64,000 nt of DNA. Source: an uncultured Spirochaetales bacterium. Its GTDB lineage: Bacteria > Spirochaetota > Spirochaetia > Sphaerochaetales > Sphaerochaetaceae. Numbering within the stretch: the first letter of the stretch is position 1; every line of letters starts with the position of its first letter. The notes below the pieces were generated by a model. It saw only the letters and a program-made list of their open reading frames with translations. It made no database searches and had not been told where the DNA came from. The stretch lies in the NCBI GenBank assembly GCA_949293335.1, contig CASFDA010000013.1:1-64000 (forward strand). Direction: 5' to 3'. Below are positions 17,766 through 26,475 of the stretch, in pieces. A program made the position numbers and the translations under genes.

Positions 17766-17774
17766 TGTTATGAT
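17766..17774 (+). promoter_or_regulatory. Extended -10 promoter for rnz, leaderless candidate
   Basis: TG-T-TATGAT ends 8 bases before the GTG start of rnz at 17783, and there is no Shine-Dalgarno in between. Confidence 0.4.
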
Positions 17775-17782
17775 TCCAAATT

Positions 17783-18706
17783 GTGAATCTTGAAGTTTTC
17801 TCTTTGGGTACTGGTGGCATGATGCCACTTCCTGGACGGTTCCTTACATCAATATTGATAAGGCGTGATGGCGATCTGTTTTTATTCGACGCGGGAGAGG
17901 GGACGCAAGTCTCTTTGAAGATGCTGTCTCTGAAGTGGAAGAAAATCAGTGCGATCTTCATTTCCCATATGCATGCGGATCATGTAACGGGACTTCCAGG
18001 AATACTGATGCTCTCGAGTCAGGTAGACAGGAGTGAACCTCTTTACATATTCGGTCCTCCCAGACTTAAGGAATATGTGGAGCAGACAAGGCGCATTCTC
18101 GATATGTACATAAACTATGAGATAGTTGTTGTGCCTGTGGAAGAAGGGAAAGTGATGGAGGATGATGAGTTTTCTATCGAGTGTTTCCGCCTCGACCATA
18201 CAAAGCCCTGTTTTGCATATAGCCTTGTCGAGAAGAAGAGGAAAGGGGAGTTTTTCCCTGAAAAGGCTTTGTCTTTAAATGTTCCTAAAGGTCCTCTCTG
18301 GGGAAAGCTACAGCGTGGAGAGAGCATAAAACTTGATGATGGGAACGTGGTAACTCCTGAGATGGTGATGGGAAAGGAACGCAACGGAAGGAAGATAAGC
18401 TATGTAACCGATACTCTCTATTTCCCAGAGATCTCTGATTTTGTTCATGACAGTGATATTCTCTTCTGTGAAGGGATGTTTGAAAGAGCTTTGCTGGAGA
18501 GCGCTCTCGAGAAGAAACATATGACAGCAGAACAGGCTGCCATGATTGCCCGAGACGGAAACTGCAGGCGCCTTATGCTCCAGCATTACTCCCCTCGGTA
18601 TTCAAAGGAAGAACTGAAGATACTGGAAAACGAAGCAAAGGCCATTTTCCCTGAAACTGTCCTTACCCGTGACAGGATGGCATTTTCCGTTCCTCTAAAA
18701 GACTGA
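17783..18706 (+). CDS. rnz: Ribonuclease Z (tRNA 3' processing)
   Basis: 307 residues; metallo-beta-lactamase-fold endonuclease that trims tRNA 3' ends. Metal-binding SHMHADHVTGLPG is present, together with the family start LGTGGMMPLPGRF and the C-terminal HMTAEQAA..LQHYSPRY pattern. This enzyme creates the end to which CCA is added, fitting the CCA-less tRNA genes here. GTG start at 17783 is directly behind a -10 element. Confidence 0.93.
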   Translation: MNLEVFSLGTGGMMPLPGRFLTSILIRRDGDLFLFDAGEGTQVSLKMLSLKWKKISAIFISHMHADHVTGLPGILMLSSQVDRSEPLYIFGPPRLKEYVEQTRRILDMYINYEIVVVPVEEGKVMEDDEFSIECFRLDHTKPCFAYSLVEKKRKGEFFPEKALSLNVPKGPLWGKLQRGESIKLDDGNVVTPEMVMGKERNGRKISYVTDTLYFPEISDFVHDSDILFCEGMFERALLESALEKKHMTAEQAAMIARDGNCRRLMLQHYSPRYSKEELKILENEAKAIFPETVLTRDRMAFSVPLKD

Positions 18707-18718
18707 AGATGAAAAATA

Positions 18719-18747
18719 ATGCATCCGCGAGTTTTTCACGGATGCAT
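18719..18747. terminator. Bidirectional terminator between rnz and the VPVE-repeat gene
   Basis: Inverted repeat ATGCATCCG ... CGGATGCAT with an 11-base spacer. On the minus strand it is followed by TTATTTTT, a good terminator tail for the minus gene; on the plus strand the tail is weaker. Confidence 0.7.
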
Positions 18748-18771
18748 CCTCTATAAATTTTTGGAGAGCTA

Positions 18772-19773
18772 TCACGCTCTATCTATCTCTCTATCGAGTA
18801 CTTTCAGCAGAGAATCTGCATTTCCCCGGAATTCTCCGACCGCTACCTTTTCAAATGGGCGGAGGGCACTCAGAGCTTCAACCCTATTATAAAGAGGGAG
18901 TATCACATAGTATTTGTCATCATCGACATTGAAAGACAGGCTCTCACCTCCGAATGCATTTGAAATGGCCTCATCGCTTGCGTCCTTGTCTCTGACAAGG
19001 GCAACAGAGAACGAATAGCCGTATTTCTTGCTGTTTGCAATCTCCTCATCAAGCGCATCCTTGAAATCGAGCATCTTGACTTCTTCCTCTGCTGGAACTG
19101 CAACTTCAACAGGCTTTTCGACGATCTTCTCGACTTCAACAGGTACTTCCTTCACAACCTCGACAGGAACTTCCTTCTCGATCTCTTTTACGATCTCAAC
19201 TGGTACCTCTCTGACGACTTCGACAGGCACTTCAACGATCTTCTCGACAATTTTCTCGACTTCGACCGGTTTTTCGACTACCTTCTCAACCTCGACAGGC
19301 ACTTCCTTTATGATCTCTACAGGAACTTCCCTCACTACTTCCCTGACAACCTCAACAGGCTTTTCAACGATCTTCTCGACTTCAACAGGTACTTCTCTGA
19401 TGATCTCAACAGGTTCCTGATGCTCTGTCGTATCGTTCTTCATCATCTCTGAAGCGACATCAATGCCATTTGCCATCGGGTCATCTGAAGGTTCCTTGTA
19501 TAATGGACGGTCATAGGCGTTCGGACTGAGTACATCCGAATCAATTTCTTCGTCTTCCCTGTTCCCCCTGCCTGCTATGAAGCCTACCTCAACAAGCACG
19601 ACTGCAATTACCAGAGGGAAAATATTCATCAGCACATTGTAGAGATCTTCATCAGAAATTGAGAAAGATGGAACTATTACTAAAAGGAAAATCGCAAAGA
19701 AAAGACCGATTACCAAAGCAGAGATAACAACAGAAGAAATCACCAGCTTCAGCGGGCTTGAAGGTTTTGACAT
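18772..19773 (-). CDS. Membrane protein with long VPVE/VEK repeats and degenerate GGDEF-like domain
   Basis: 333 residues. Start at ATG 19773 (MSKPSSPLKL), preceded by GGAGGAG. Two membrane helices (about 9-36 and 50-68), an acidic linker, a ~105-residue repeat of units such as REVPVEV, EKIVEKPVEV and KEVPVEI (121-225), then a C-terminal domain (~235-333). The last domain has the GGDEF-family frame (LDEEIANSKKYGYSFSVALV, then DDDKYYVILPLYNRVEAL) but no GGDEF active-site motif or catalytic acids. It may be an envelope spacer with a sensing or scaffold domain; enzymatic cyclase activity is not expected. Confidence 0.7.
   Translation of the reverse strand: MSKPSSPLKLVISSVVISALVIGLFFAIFLLVIVPSFSISDEDLYNVLMNIFPLVIAVVLVEVGFIAGRGNREDEEIDSDVLSPNAYDRPLYKEPSDDPMANGIDVASEMMKNDTTEHQEPVEIIREVPVEVEKIVEKPVEVVREVVREVPVEIIKEVPVEVEKVVEKPVEVEKIVEKIVEVPVEVVREVPVEIVKEIEKEVPVEVVKEVPVEVEKIVEKPVEVAVPAEEEVKMLDFKDALDEEIANSKKYGYSFSVALVRDKDASDEAISNAFGGESLSFNVDDDKYYVILPLYNRVEALSALRPFEKVAVGEFRGNADSLLKVLDREIDRA
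19099..19413 (-). repeat. Coding tandem repeat, VPVE/VEK-type
   Basis: About 105 residues of degenerate units alternating P-V-E-V with E-K-I-V-E or R-E-V, encoded by recurring GTTGAA/GTCGAG-type codons. The strong codon periodicity also creates a long open frame on the opposite strand, which is an artefact. Confidence 0.85.
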
Positions 19774-19989
19774 GAGCTCCTCCATCAAGATATTCAAAAA
19801 AATTATAAACGATGGAGAAATACCGGTAAAGCATTTTTCTTTCATAAATCATGGAACGGTAATGAGAAGTGAAACTGGTCTGAATAAAGAAGTTTTTGCC
19901 TGCTTTTATTGGATTGCCAGCTTTTGGATCCTGTACTTTTCTATGAAGAGTAAAATGATTACTATTTTCTTGAATTTGGAGAAAGAGGA

Positions 19990-20412
19990 ATGTGGAGATA
20001 TCGTCTTCTGACATTTTTTGGTCTTTATGTGATCTCATTTTCCTTGATCGTGACCTTCTTTGGCGAGCGGGGCGTGTTTGTGAACAGCATCAGGGAAAAG
20101 AGGCTTGAAGAAGAAAATAGATTGCTTTCCCAAAGAGAAATGGAGATGGATATTCTCTTCTGTCAGGTAGATGGGTATGACACATCGGTATTCACATCCC
20201 ATGGTCTCAATGCATTTGGAAACTGGTTTGATGAACATGGCGCTCCGGATGAAAAGGAAAACAGTCCCATATTTGAAGGCTTCCCTCTCTGGCTTTCTCT
20301 TCTTCTTTCCTTCATTGTTCCGACTTTGTATTTGACGCTTGCCTTGACTGTTTTGCGTAATGGTGTCGCTACTTGGCAAGAAAGGAGAAGTGATGGAGAT
20401 CGTTGGATGTGA
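19990..20412 (+). CDS. Small membrane protein, FtsB/DivIC-like N-terminus
   Basis: 140 residues. An N-terminal membrane helix (LLTFFGLYVISFSLIVTFF), a short coiled coil (INSIREKRLEEENRLLSQRE) as in septum initiators FtsB/DivIC, then a soluble region and a second hydrophobic stretch (LWLSLLLSFIVPTLYLTLAL). The family match is by pattern only; the second helix is unusual for FtsB. TTGGAG lies upstream of ATG 19990. The end overlaps the next gene by 20 bases. Confidence 0.5.
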   Translation: MWRYRLLTFFGLYVISFSLIVTFFGERGVFVNSIREKRLEEENRLLSQREMEMDILFCQVDGYDTSVFTSHGLNAFGNWFDEHGAPDEKENSPIFEGFPLWLSLLLSFIVPTLYLTLALTVLRNGVATWQERRSDGDRWM

Positions 20413-20956
20413 TGAAAAGGGTCTTGAAACCCTTTCAATGCTTTTGCTTGAAAAGAAAGTGGGGATTCTTCCTTGCGATACAATCTATGGACTTTCTGGA
20501 ATCGTTGACGAAAGCGTGTCTAGAAAACTCTATGAGATAAAACGACGGCCTCAAAACAAGAATTTCATTGAATTGTGGTCGCTTGACAGGCTAAAGGAGA
20601 GCTCAATCATAGTTCCAGAAGAGCTATATTCACTCTGGCCTTGCCCTCTGACTGCAATTTTGAATGATCAGAGAGGGGTATCCCATGCAGTTCGTGTTCC
20701 TGCAGATCCGTTCTTGGAAAAACTTCTTCCTCTGACTGGGCCCATTTTTTCGACAAGCGTAAATTTCTCCGGGGAGAAGAGTCTGGTACGGCTTTCCGAG
20801 ATAAAGGAGGTTTTTTCATCTCTTGTGGATTTCATTGTAGAAGGAAATGGTTCAGATGAAGGAAAGGCCCTTCCTTCAACGTTGGTCGATATGAGGGAAA
20901 GGCCATATAGGATTATTCGTAATGGTGCATTTGATGCATCAGTACTTGTCAGTTGA
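20393..20956 (+). CDS. Sua5/YciO/YrdC-family protein (threonylcarbamoyl-AMP synthase type)
   Basis: 187 residues. Start at ATG 20393 behind AAAGGAG. The YrdC core is visible: GILPCDTIYGLSGIV, the KRRPQNKN motif matching KxRPxxKP, VRVPADP and the ISTSVNFSGE-like TSVNFSG. The family makes threonylcarbamoyl-AMP for the t6A modification of ANN-reading tRNAs. The protein is shorter than Sua5 and lacks its C-terminal domain, as TsaC does. Convergent, 8-base overlap with the DUF1015 gene. Confidence 0.82.
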   Translation: MEIVGCDEKGLETLSMLLLEKKVGILPCDTIYGLSGIVDESVSRKLYEIKRRPQNKNFIELWSLDRLKESSIIVPEELYSLWPCPLTAILNDQRGVSHAVRVPADPFLEKLLPLTGPIFSTSVNFSGEKSLVRLSEIKEVFSSLVDFIVEGNGSDEGKALPSTLVDMRERPYRIIRNGAFDASVLVS

Positions 20957-22238
20957 TCTCTCGGATCAGACGTGCCTCCATGTAATAGCGTTTTTCTACG
21001 CTCTTTCCGATGCTGAAAGTTTTTCTCGGGAATGAGCCCTCTCTGATAATTGTATCAAAGAAGGTGTTCTTGCTTATATCTGGCATTATGATGCCTAGAT
21101 TGTCAGCGCTATTCGCAATTTTAATTGTCGAGTCAACTCCATGTATGTAGTCAACCATCACGCCAGATGTATCTATCACATCCTGAATGAGCGTTGCAGC
21201 TGAGATCTTGTCTCCACCTGTGAGTTCCAGAATATAGAGGTTCTCGTTCTGTGCAAGTCCGAGACGGAGATTCTTTCCTTCGTTGATTCTCTTGATAAGT
21301 TCGTCCCTGCCACTTACTTTTTCAAGCCAGACGCTCCTGAAAAGCTTCGATGCGTACGTTATCAGATTTTCCTTTTCGTAGTTGAAGAAAACTCTGTGGA
21401 TCGGCTCGAACTCAATTCCCTCGTCAAATATGTTCTCGATTTCCACAAGAGCATATCGCATAGGATTATCTTCCTTTTCCTTCTTCCCGAGTGATCTCTT
21501 TGTCTCTTCCCACATTGCCTTGGCTGTTGCAAGAGAGTGATTCCCGTCTCCCATGGCATAAAGAAGTGGGTTGTCTTTGTCGAGGTTTTCATAGAGATTC
21601 TCAAGGCCGTCATAGATGATGTCTTCTCCTTTGTCGCCGACGAGGAAACCCTCGATATGGCCGCCATCCATCATCAGATCAGTCTCATAGATTTTTCTTG
21701 AATCAGAATTGATCAGAGGTTCTATGATGTTCCTTTTCTCATCTGAGATGAGTACCACGATGTGTGGCAGTTCCATTGGCGCGTTCTTCCTGATTTCAAG
21801 TCTTGGTGGAATCCTTTCGAGTATCGTTCCTTCTGTTGCCCGCACAAGAGAACGGGATGTTTTCGAATAGTCGTAGCACTCTAGGTCGATAAGGACCATC
21901 AGACCATAGCGGCATTTGCTGCCGAAGCTCCTTTTCACAAGGATGAAAGAGTCTTTGTACTCACGGAATATTCCATTTTTAAGATAGCTTTCCATCGTAC
22001 TGTCAATACTTTCGATCCTCCGTTCTTTGTCGCTGTCGTTTATATAGCACTCTGGAAGGATCATGCGTAGAGTAGACGGACTTTCTCCGACATACCGATC
22101 AACCTTCTCCCAGTATTCACGTTCCGATGTGAACTGATCACACGCGATCGTCGCCCATTTTTCAAGATCTATAGTCTCCTTTGGCAGGAGTATGTCCGCT
22201 TTCCTGATACCGAATTTCTCAAATCGATTCGTTTCCAT
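20949..22238 (-). CDS. DUF1015 family protein
   Basis: 429 residues. Start at ATG 22238 (METNRFEKFGIRKADILLP) preceded by AGGAAGG. Sequence follows DUF1015 (SpoC-like, HTH-associated) proteins: ATIACDQFTSEREYW, and the GDGNHSLATAKAMWEE motif that is the family signature. Found in many anaerobes; biochemical role not established. Divergent from the thiamine pyrophosphokinase gene, sharing a near-palindromic promoter. Confidence 0.85.
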   Translation of the reverse strand: METNRFEKFGIRKADILLPKETIDLEKWATIACDQFTSEREYWEKVDRYVGESPSTLRMILPECYINDSDKERRIESIDSTMESYLKNGIFREYKDSFILVKRSFGSKCRYGLMVLIDLECYDYSKTSRSLVRATEGTILERIPPRLEIRKNAPMELPHIVVLISDEKRNIIEPLINSDSRKIYETDLMMDGGHIEGFLVGDKGEDIIYDGLENLYENLDKDNPLLYAMGDGNHSLATAKAMWEETKRSLGKKEKEDNPMRYALVEIENIFDEGIEFEPIHRVFFNYEKENLITYASKLFRSVWLEKVSGRDELIKRINEGKNLRLGLAQNENLYILELTGGDKISAATLIQDVIDTSGVMVDYIHGVDSTIKIANSADNLGIIMPDISKNTFFDTIIREGSFPRKTFSIGKSVEKRYYMEARLIREIN

Positions 22239-22284
22239 CTGACCTTCCTTCTTTTTCTGCAGTATTCGGTCTATGCCCTCTTTT

Positions 22285-22299
22285 ATGCTATTATAGCAT
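22285..22299. promoter_or_regulatory. Divergent promoter with overlapping extended -10 elements
   Basis: ATGCTATTATAGCAT is palindromic except at its centre. On the plus strand it gives TG-C-TATTAT ending 7 bases before ATG 22302; on the minus strand TG-C-TATAAT (consensus) with a ~45-base leader to the DUF1015 start. RNA polymerase could bind in either direction but not both at once. Confidence 0.55.
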
Positions 22300-22301
22300 C
22301 T

Positions 22302-22943
22302 ATGGGAATGAATATGAGGCAAAGATCTCTGATAGCAATCGGAGGGGAGGGACCGGAGAGAAAACTTGCTCTTCCTTCATATGATAAGGTTATCGCAGCA
22401 GATAGTGGTGGAGACCTGACCCTTGAAATGGGACTGGAGCCAGATATTGTCGTCGGAGACCTCGATTCCTATTCTGGTCTTGATGAATTGAAGTCCAAAG
22501 TGCTTTTCAAGGCAAAGGAAGACAAGGATGAGAGCGATTTTGAGCTTGCCCTGATGGCACTTGGAGATAACGAATATGATCTTATCGGAGGAGGTGGGGG
22601 AAGGATGGATCACTTTATCGCTATCTGGTCTATGTTCCTCAAGTACAGGCCTCCTCATTACTGGTTCACAGCTCATGACTTCCTGATTTCATTTGATGAG
22701 CTGAGAATACGCCTTCCGCTTGATACTCTTCTTACTGTCATGACAATAAAGCCAGGTGTTGCTTCTGTTGTCTCTGATGGCCTCAAGTGGGAGCTTAATG
22801 ATTTTCCTCTTTCATATAATGCCGTATCGCTCTCAAACAGATCCTCGAAGGCTGAGGTCTATATCAAGAGCGACACGACACTTTTCATGTGTCTTCCTCT
22901 GTCCATATACGAAAAGGGTGATTTTGAGGTTGTGAAATGCTGA
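22302..22943 (+). CDS. Thiamine pyrophosphokinase
   Basis: 213 residues; converts thiamine and ATP to thiamine diphosphate. Family motifs: IAADSGGDLTLEMGLEPDIVVGDLDS and DKDESDFELAL, then GGGGGRMDHFIA. The start at 22302 falls 7 bases after a -10 element (leaderless candidate); ATG 22314 is an alternative with equally poor ribosome site. The stop overlaps the next small gene. Confidence 0.86.
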   Translation: MGMNMRQRSLIAIGGEGPERKLALPSYDKVIAADSGGDLTLEMGLEPDIVVGDLDSYSGLDELKSKVLFKAKEDKDESDFELALMALGDNEYDLIGGGGGRMDHFIAIWSMFLKYRPPHYWFTAHDFLISFDELRIRLPLDTLLTVMTIKPGVASVVSDGLKWELNDFPLSYNAVSLSNRSSKAEVYIKSDTTLFMCLPLSIYEKGDFEVVKC

Positions 22944-23275
22944 ACTACAGGAGGTTGGTGGAGTTTTCATCAAGAGCGCATACTTACTTGATAACACTCT
23001 ATGTGTTCCTTTTTCTGCTCTTTGCCATCACTCTTGCATTTCCTTCTCCTGACGAGTTTGTAGCGTTTGTCCTCTATTTTTCCTCTCTTCTTTCTTGGCT
23101 GATATTTCTTTTAGGTCTTTTTATAATCTTTTCTTCTATACATCTGAGCATCATTTCGAGAGTGCTTGTCATCAAGCCTCTTTTGCTCACATTCCTACGT
23201 CTTTCTGTAGCATTCATTTTTTCTTTTCTGATAGATTTTGTTAATCAGCTTGTTGTGCAAGGAGTTGGAAAATGA
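22937..23275 (+). CDS. Small integral membrane protein, unknown
   Basis: 112 residues with three hydrophobic segments (about 17-36, 42-66 and 82-103). No family recognised. Overlaps the preceding thiamine pyrophosphokinase gene by 7 bases and the chorismate mutase gene by 4, so it is translated as part of this operon. Confidence 0.6.
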   Translation: MLNYRRLVEFSSRAHTYLITLYVFLFLLFAITLAFPSPDEFVAFVLYFSSLLSWLIFLLGLFIIFSSIHLSIISRVLVIKPLLLTFLRLSVAFIFSFLIDFVNQLVVQGVGK

Positions 23276-23634
23276 CATACAAAGCAATAAGAGGGGCGAC
23301 CTCTGTAGAATTTGATACTGAGAAAGAGATCGATCTTGCAGTGAAGGCAATGATGGAAGAACTTTACGAGAAGAACGGACTTCAGGACGATGATATAGCG
23401 TTCATCCTCTTTTCTCAAACGGAGGATTTGAAGAGCAAGAACGCGGCGGCAGCGTTCCGTTCTTCAACTGGAAAGGGATCGCTTCTTCCTCTTTTCTGTC
23501 TTCAGGAAGCAACAGTGCATGGACAGCTTCCACGAATCATCAGGGTTCTTGTTTCTTTGAAAGAAGAGAGGGAGAACGTATTTGTCGTATATCAGCGGAA
23601 TGGCAGGAAGCTGCGTCCTGACTTTGTGAAATGA
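23272..23634 (+). CDS. aroH: Chorismate mutase, AroH type
   Basis: 120 residues; converts chorismate to prephenate for phenylalanine and tyrosine synthesis. It fits the trimeric AroH fold of Bacillus: start YKAIRGATSVEFDTEKEI with the active-site Arg, the segment DIAFILFSQTEDL, and C-terminal VFVVYQRNGRKLRPDF with the catalytic Arg region. Overlaps both neighbours by 4 bases. Its presence contrasts with the broken trpA elsewhere in the window. Confidence 0.9.
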   Translation: MTYKAIRGATSVEFDTEKEIDLAVKAMMEELYEKNGLQDDDIAFILFSQTEDLKSKNAAAAFRSSTGKGSLLPLFCLQEATVHGQLPRIIRVLVSLKEERENVFVVYQRNGRKLRPDFVK

Positions 23635-24962
23635 GAGAGAATAGTCTGACAGAAGGAAAGATACTTCCTTCACTTCTATTGTTTTCACTTCCTCTGATTG
23701 TCGGGAACTTCTTTCAGACTTTCTACAATATTGCTGATTCGATAATCGTCGGCCGGTTCATAGGGCCAGAAGCTCTGGCCGCAGTCGGATCAGCATATTC
23801 CCTGATGACATTCCTCACTTCGCTGATGATAGGACTGTGCATGGGAGCAGGCATCGCATTTTCCTATGCGTATGGGGCGAAGGATTTTGAGAAACTCAAG
23901 GCTTCTTTAGGCCTGTCGTTTCTCCTCATCGCAATTATAACTTTCGTTGTTTTTGCCTTTTCTTTCCTGCTTCTTGACGTGATCCTCCGTCTGTTACGCG
24001 TTCCTCCGGATGTATATGTGTCGATGAGGGATTACATGAAAGTAATCCTCCTTGGTCTTCCAGGGGTATTATTGTATAACTTTGAAGCGCAGGGAATGAG
24101 AGGTATAGGCAATTCGAGAACTCCGCTCTTTTATATGATCTTCTCAGCAGCACTGAACATTGTGCTTGATCTTCTATTTGTCCTCGTTATTCCGATGGGC
24201 GTAGTAGGTGCAGCTCTTGCTACAATCATAAGCCAATACGTTTCAGGCATCGGCCTGTTCATTCACGGATTTGTCTTTTATCCTGTGCTGCGTTTCTCCA
24301 GAAGGCATATGCGTTTTGAAAAGAAGCTTTTCAAGGAACTTTCGTCTCTATCCATACTTACGAGTATGCAGCAATGCGTTATGAACTTCGGAATACTGAT
24401 GGTCCAGGGGGTTGTGAACAGCTTCGGCTCTTCTGTCATGGCAGCGTTCTCTTCAGGGGTGAAGATCGATAGTCTCTGCTATCTTCCGCTCCAGGACTTC
24501 GGAAATGCAACATCTGTCTTCATAGCGCAGAATATGGGAGCGAAGAAAAAAGAAAGGGCAGGAAAGGGTGTTCGCCTTGCATTTATTTCCGTCTCATTAT
24601 TTTCTATCCTGATGTCTTTCTTCATTGTCGCATTCTCACATGAATTGATTGGCCTTTTCACGACAGATGAGAATGTGATACGCATCGGGATGCGCTATCT
24701 TCTTCTCGAAGGTTCGTTTTATATTCTCATTGGATATTTGTTCCTTTTCTACGGATATTTCAGAGCAAGAAAGAGGGCAGGAGTGTCTCTGTTCCTTACT
24801 GTAGTGAGCCTTGGCCTGAGGGTTCTCCTCGCGTATGTCCTCTCTGCTGTTCCTGCTCTCTCTGAGAATGGAATCTGGATGAGCATTCCGATAGGGTGGG
24901 CATTGGCGGATCTTTCAGGCCTTTTGCTGATGAGAAAGGAAAAGATCAAGAACATACCATAG
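23631..24962 (+). CDS. MATE family efflux transporter
   Basis: 443 residues, twelve predicted membrane helices in two halves. Typical N-terminal signature LTEGKILPSLLLFSLPLIVG followed by FQTFYNIADSIIVGRFIGPEALAAVG. Exports drugs or metabolites using a Na+ or H+ gradient, which Rnf or the decarboxylase pump could supply. Last gene of the operon that begins at the thiamine pyrophosphokinase; substrate not predictable. Confidence 0.9.
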   Translation: MRENSLTEGKILPSLLLFSLPLIVGNFFQTFYNIADSIIVGRFIGPEALAAVGSAYSLMTFLTSLMIGLCMGAGIAFSYAYGAKDFEKLKASLGLSFLLIAIITFVVFAFSFLLLDVILRLLRVPPDVYVSMRDYMKVILLGLPGVLLYNFEAQGMRGIGNSRTPLFYMIFSAALNIVLDLLFVLVIPMGVVGAALATIISQYVSGIGLFIHGFVFYPVLRFSRRHMRFEKKLFKELSSLSILTSMQQCVMNFGILMVQGVVNSFGSSVMAAFSSGVKIDSLCYLPLQDFGNATSVFIAQNMGAKKKERAGKGVRLAFISVSLFSILMSFFIVAFSHELIGLFTTDENVIRIGMRYLLLEGSFYILIGYLFLFYGYFRARKRAGVSLFLTVVSLGLRVLLAYVLSAVPALSENGIWMSIPIGWALADLSGLLLMRKEKIKNIP

Positions 24963-25039
24963 CTAAGACAATTTATTTTCACACAAACTCCATTATTGTC
25001 AGCGAACATAATAAGCACGTAGTTCAAATGGAGGAATAA

Positions 25040-26215
25040 ATGTCAAAGTCGAAAACAAGGGTGTTCATTTTTATTCTGATTTTGGTTCTTTCTTCCTCGC
25101 TGGTTTTCGCGTCAGATGCATCGGAGTTGTACCAGTCTTTCTCCCAGGCTGTCGAAAGTGGAGACCTCGAGGGTGCAATGGGGTATTATGACGATCTTTC
25201 TGATAACTTGGCTAAAGAGAAAGAGGACGGTGCGCAGATGCTTGAGAAAGCATTCAGGCAAGGTAATGATGTCATGTACTACACCGCTCTTGGCAATTTA
25301 CGGGAACTGGATCAGTACAAGATTTCGAAAGAGCAGAGTGACAAGTTGCTTTCTCTGATTGTGAACGAGGAAGATGAGAAGCAGCTGGAGGATGCAAAGT
25401 GGCTTTATGAGAACAGTGCATTCTACTCTCCTCGCCTTACATTCAGCTACACATCATCTGGCGACGGCTATAACTACCGCTATACAAGGGCAATCTCCTC
25501 ATGTCCAGGCAATTCCGTGATTCTTCCGGATGAAGGGACCATGAGGATCAACAACAGCGTCCTTGGTCGTCTTGTCGGGTGGGGTATCCTCCCTGGCAAG
25601 ATAGATTATCAGCCGGGAGAGACGATTCAGATGCCTCTTGTCGATCAGGTGCTGTACGCTGTTTACAACAGTGAGGTTTCATTCAAGGATGAAATTACCG
25701 GACTTGAGGATGTCATAAGTGACACGTCAAGCGGAGACGTGATTGCGGTTCCTTCAGTAAGTGATGTTCCGGAGGGTTATTATTTCTCTGGCTGGTATGA
25801 TAACGGAACAGGAGAGTATCTTCCGAAAGATGTTACTGAGTACAGGGTAAAGGGCAATGGGGCATCATTCGAGGCCCTTTACAAAGCGCTTGATGTTTCC
25901 AATATCTCAGCTGGTCCGTACACTACACTGCGTACCCAGAGCCAGCATGAGCTTACATTTGATGTAACATCGATCGGGAACGAAGATGTTTCCAGCATCA
26001 CAGTCAAAGTCGAGAGCGGGAATGATGATGTCAAGTTCATTACGGATAGTGCATACATCCGCGATCTGCCTGCAAAAAGGGCCTGCCGCATCTCTTCTCT
26101 GAGATTTGTAGTTGATGCTGACTATGAAAGCGGCACGCAGATTCCATTCACAGTCACTCTGGAAGATGGAAATGGTGCTGTCTGGACAAAAGATTTTACA
26201 TTTAGCATCAGGTAA
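25040..26215 (+). CDS. Exported protein with Listeria-Bacteroides-type repeat motif
   Basis: 391 residues, signal peptide (VFIFILILVLSSSLVFA), ribosome site GGAGGAATAA before ATG. An N-terminal helical region (~25-115) is followed by a beta region; PEGYYFSGWYDNGTGEYL leading to FEALYKA resembles the InlB B-repeat/Flg_new motif. The C-terminal ~120 residues (HELTFDVTSIGNEDVSSIT) look like an immunoglobulin-like module. Likely surface or periplasmic. Function unknown. Ends at a strong terminator. Confidence 0.65.
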   Translation: MSKSKTRVFIFILILVLSSSLVFASDASELYQSFSQAVESGDLEGAMGYYDDLSDNLAKEKEDGAQMLEKAFRQGNDVMYYTALGNLRELDQYKISKEQSDKLLSLIVNEEDEKQLEDAKWLYENSAFYSPRLTFSYTSSGDGYNYRYTRAISSCPGNSVILPDEGTMRINNSVLGRLVGWGILPGKIDYQPGETIQMPLVDQVLYAVYNSEVSFKDEITGLEDVISDTSSGDVIAVPSVSDVPEGYYFSGWYDNGTGEYLPKDVTEYRVKGNGASFEALYKALDVSNISAGPYTTLRTQSQHELTFDVTSIGNEDVSSITVKVESGNDDVKFITDSAYIRDLPAKRACRISSLRFVVDADYESGTQIPFTVTLEDGNGAVWTKDFTFSIR

Positions 26216-26224
26216 ATCGATCAG

Positions 26225-26257
26225 ATCTCTCCTCTTTTTTCGGAGGAGAGATTTTTT
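26225..26257 (+). terminator. Rho-independent terminator
   Basis: 10-base-pair stem ATCTCTCCTC / GAGGAGAGAT with an 8-base T-rich loop and a T6 tail, just after the exported repeat protein. Confidence 0.85.
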
Positions 26258-26382
26258 GATAACAACAGTAAGAGCAGATCAAGAAGGCAAAAAACTTGAG
26301 AAAAAAGTCAAATTATGCCTCAAAGGTACTTGATAAACAGAGCCAATGACGTTAGTATGCTCTTGCTTGTGAATTAACAATT

Positions 26383-26456
26383 GCCTCCTTAGCTCAGCTG
26401 GCCAGAGCACGTGATTTGTAATCTCGGGGTCGTTGGTTCGAATCCGACAGGGGGCT
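26383..26456 (+). tRNA. tRNA-Thr (anticodon TGT)
   Basis: Cloverleaf: acceptor GCCTCCT/AGGGGGC, D stem GCTC/GAGC, anticodon loop TTTGTAA with TGT at 26417-26419, T arm GTTGG-TTCGAAT-CCGAC. The anticodon stem (CGTGA/TCTCG) holds one T-T mismatch at its middle pair. No CCA is encoded (TTTAATG follows). Reads ACA and probably other Thr codons. Twenty bases before a 56-residue protein gene and probably co-transcribed with it. Confidence 0.92.
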
Positions 26457-26475
26457 TTAATGGGAGGATATGCAT

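Noticed and set aside
19028-19420. Open plus-strand frame rich in Ser/Thr/Gly opposite the VPVE repeat
   Set aside because: It is the reverse of a repetitive coding sequence; no ribosome site, and the minus gene explains the bases.
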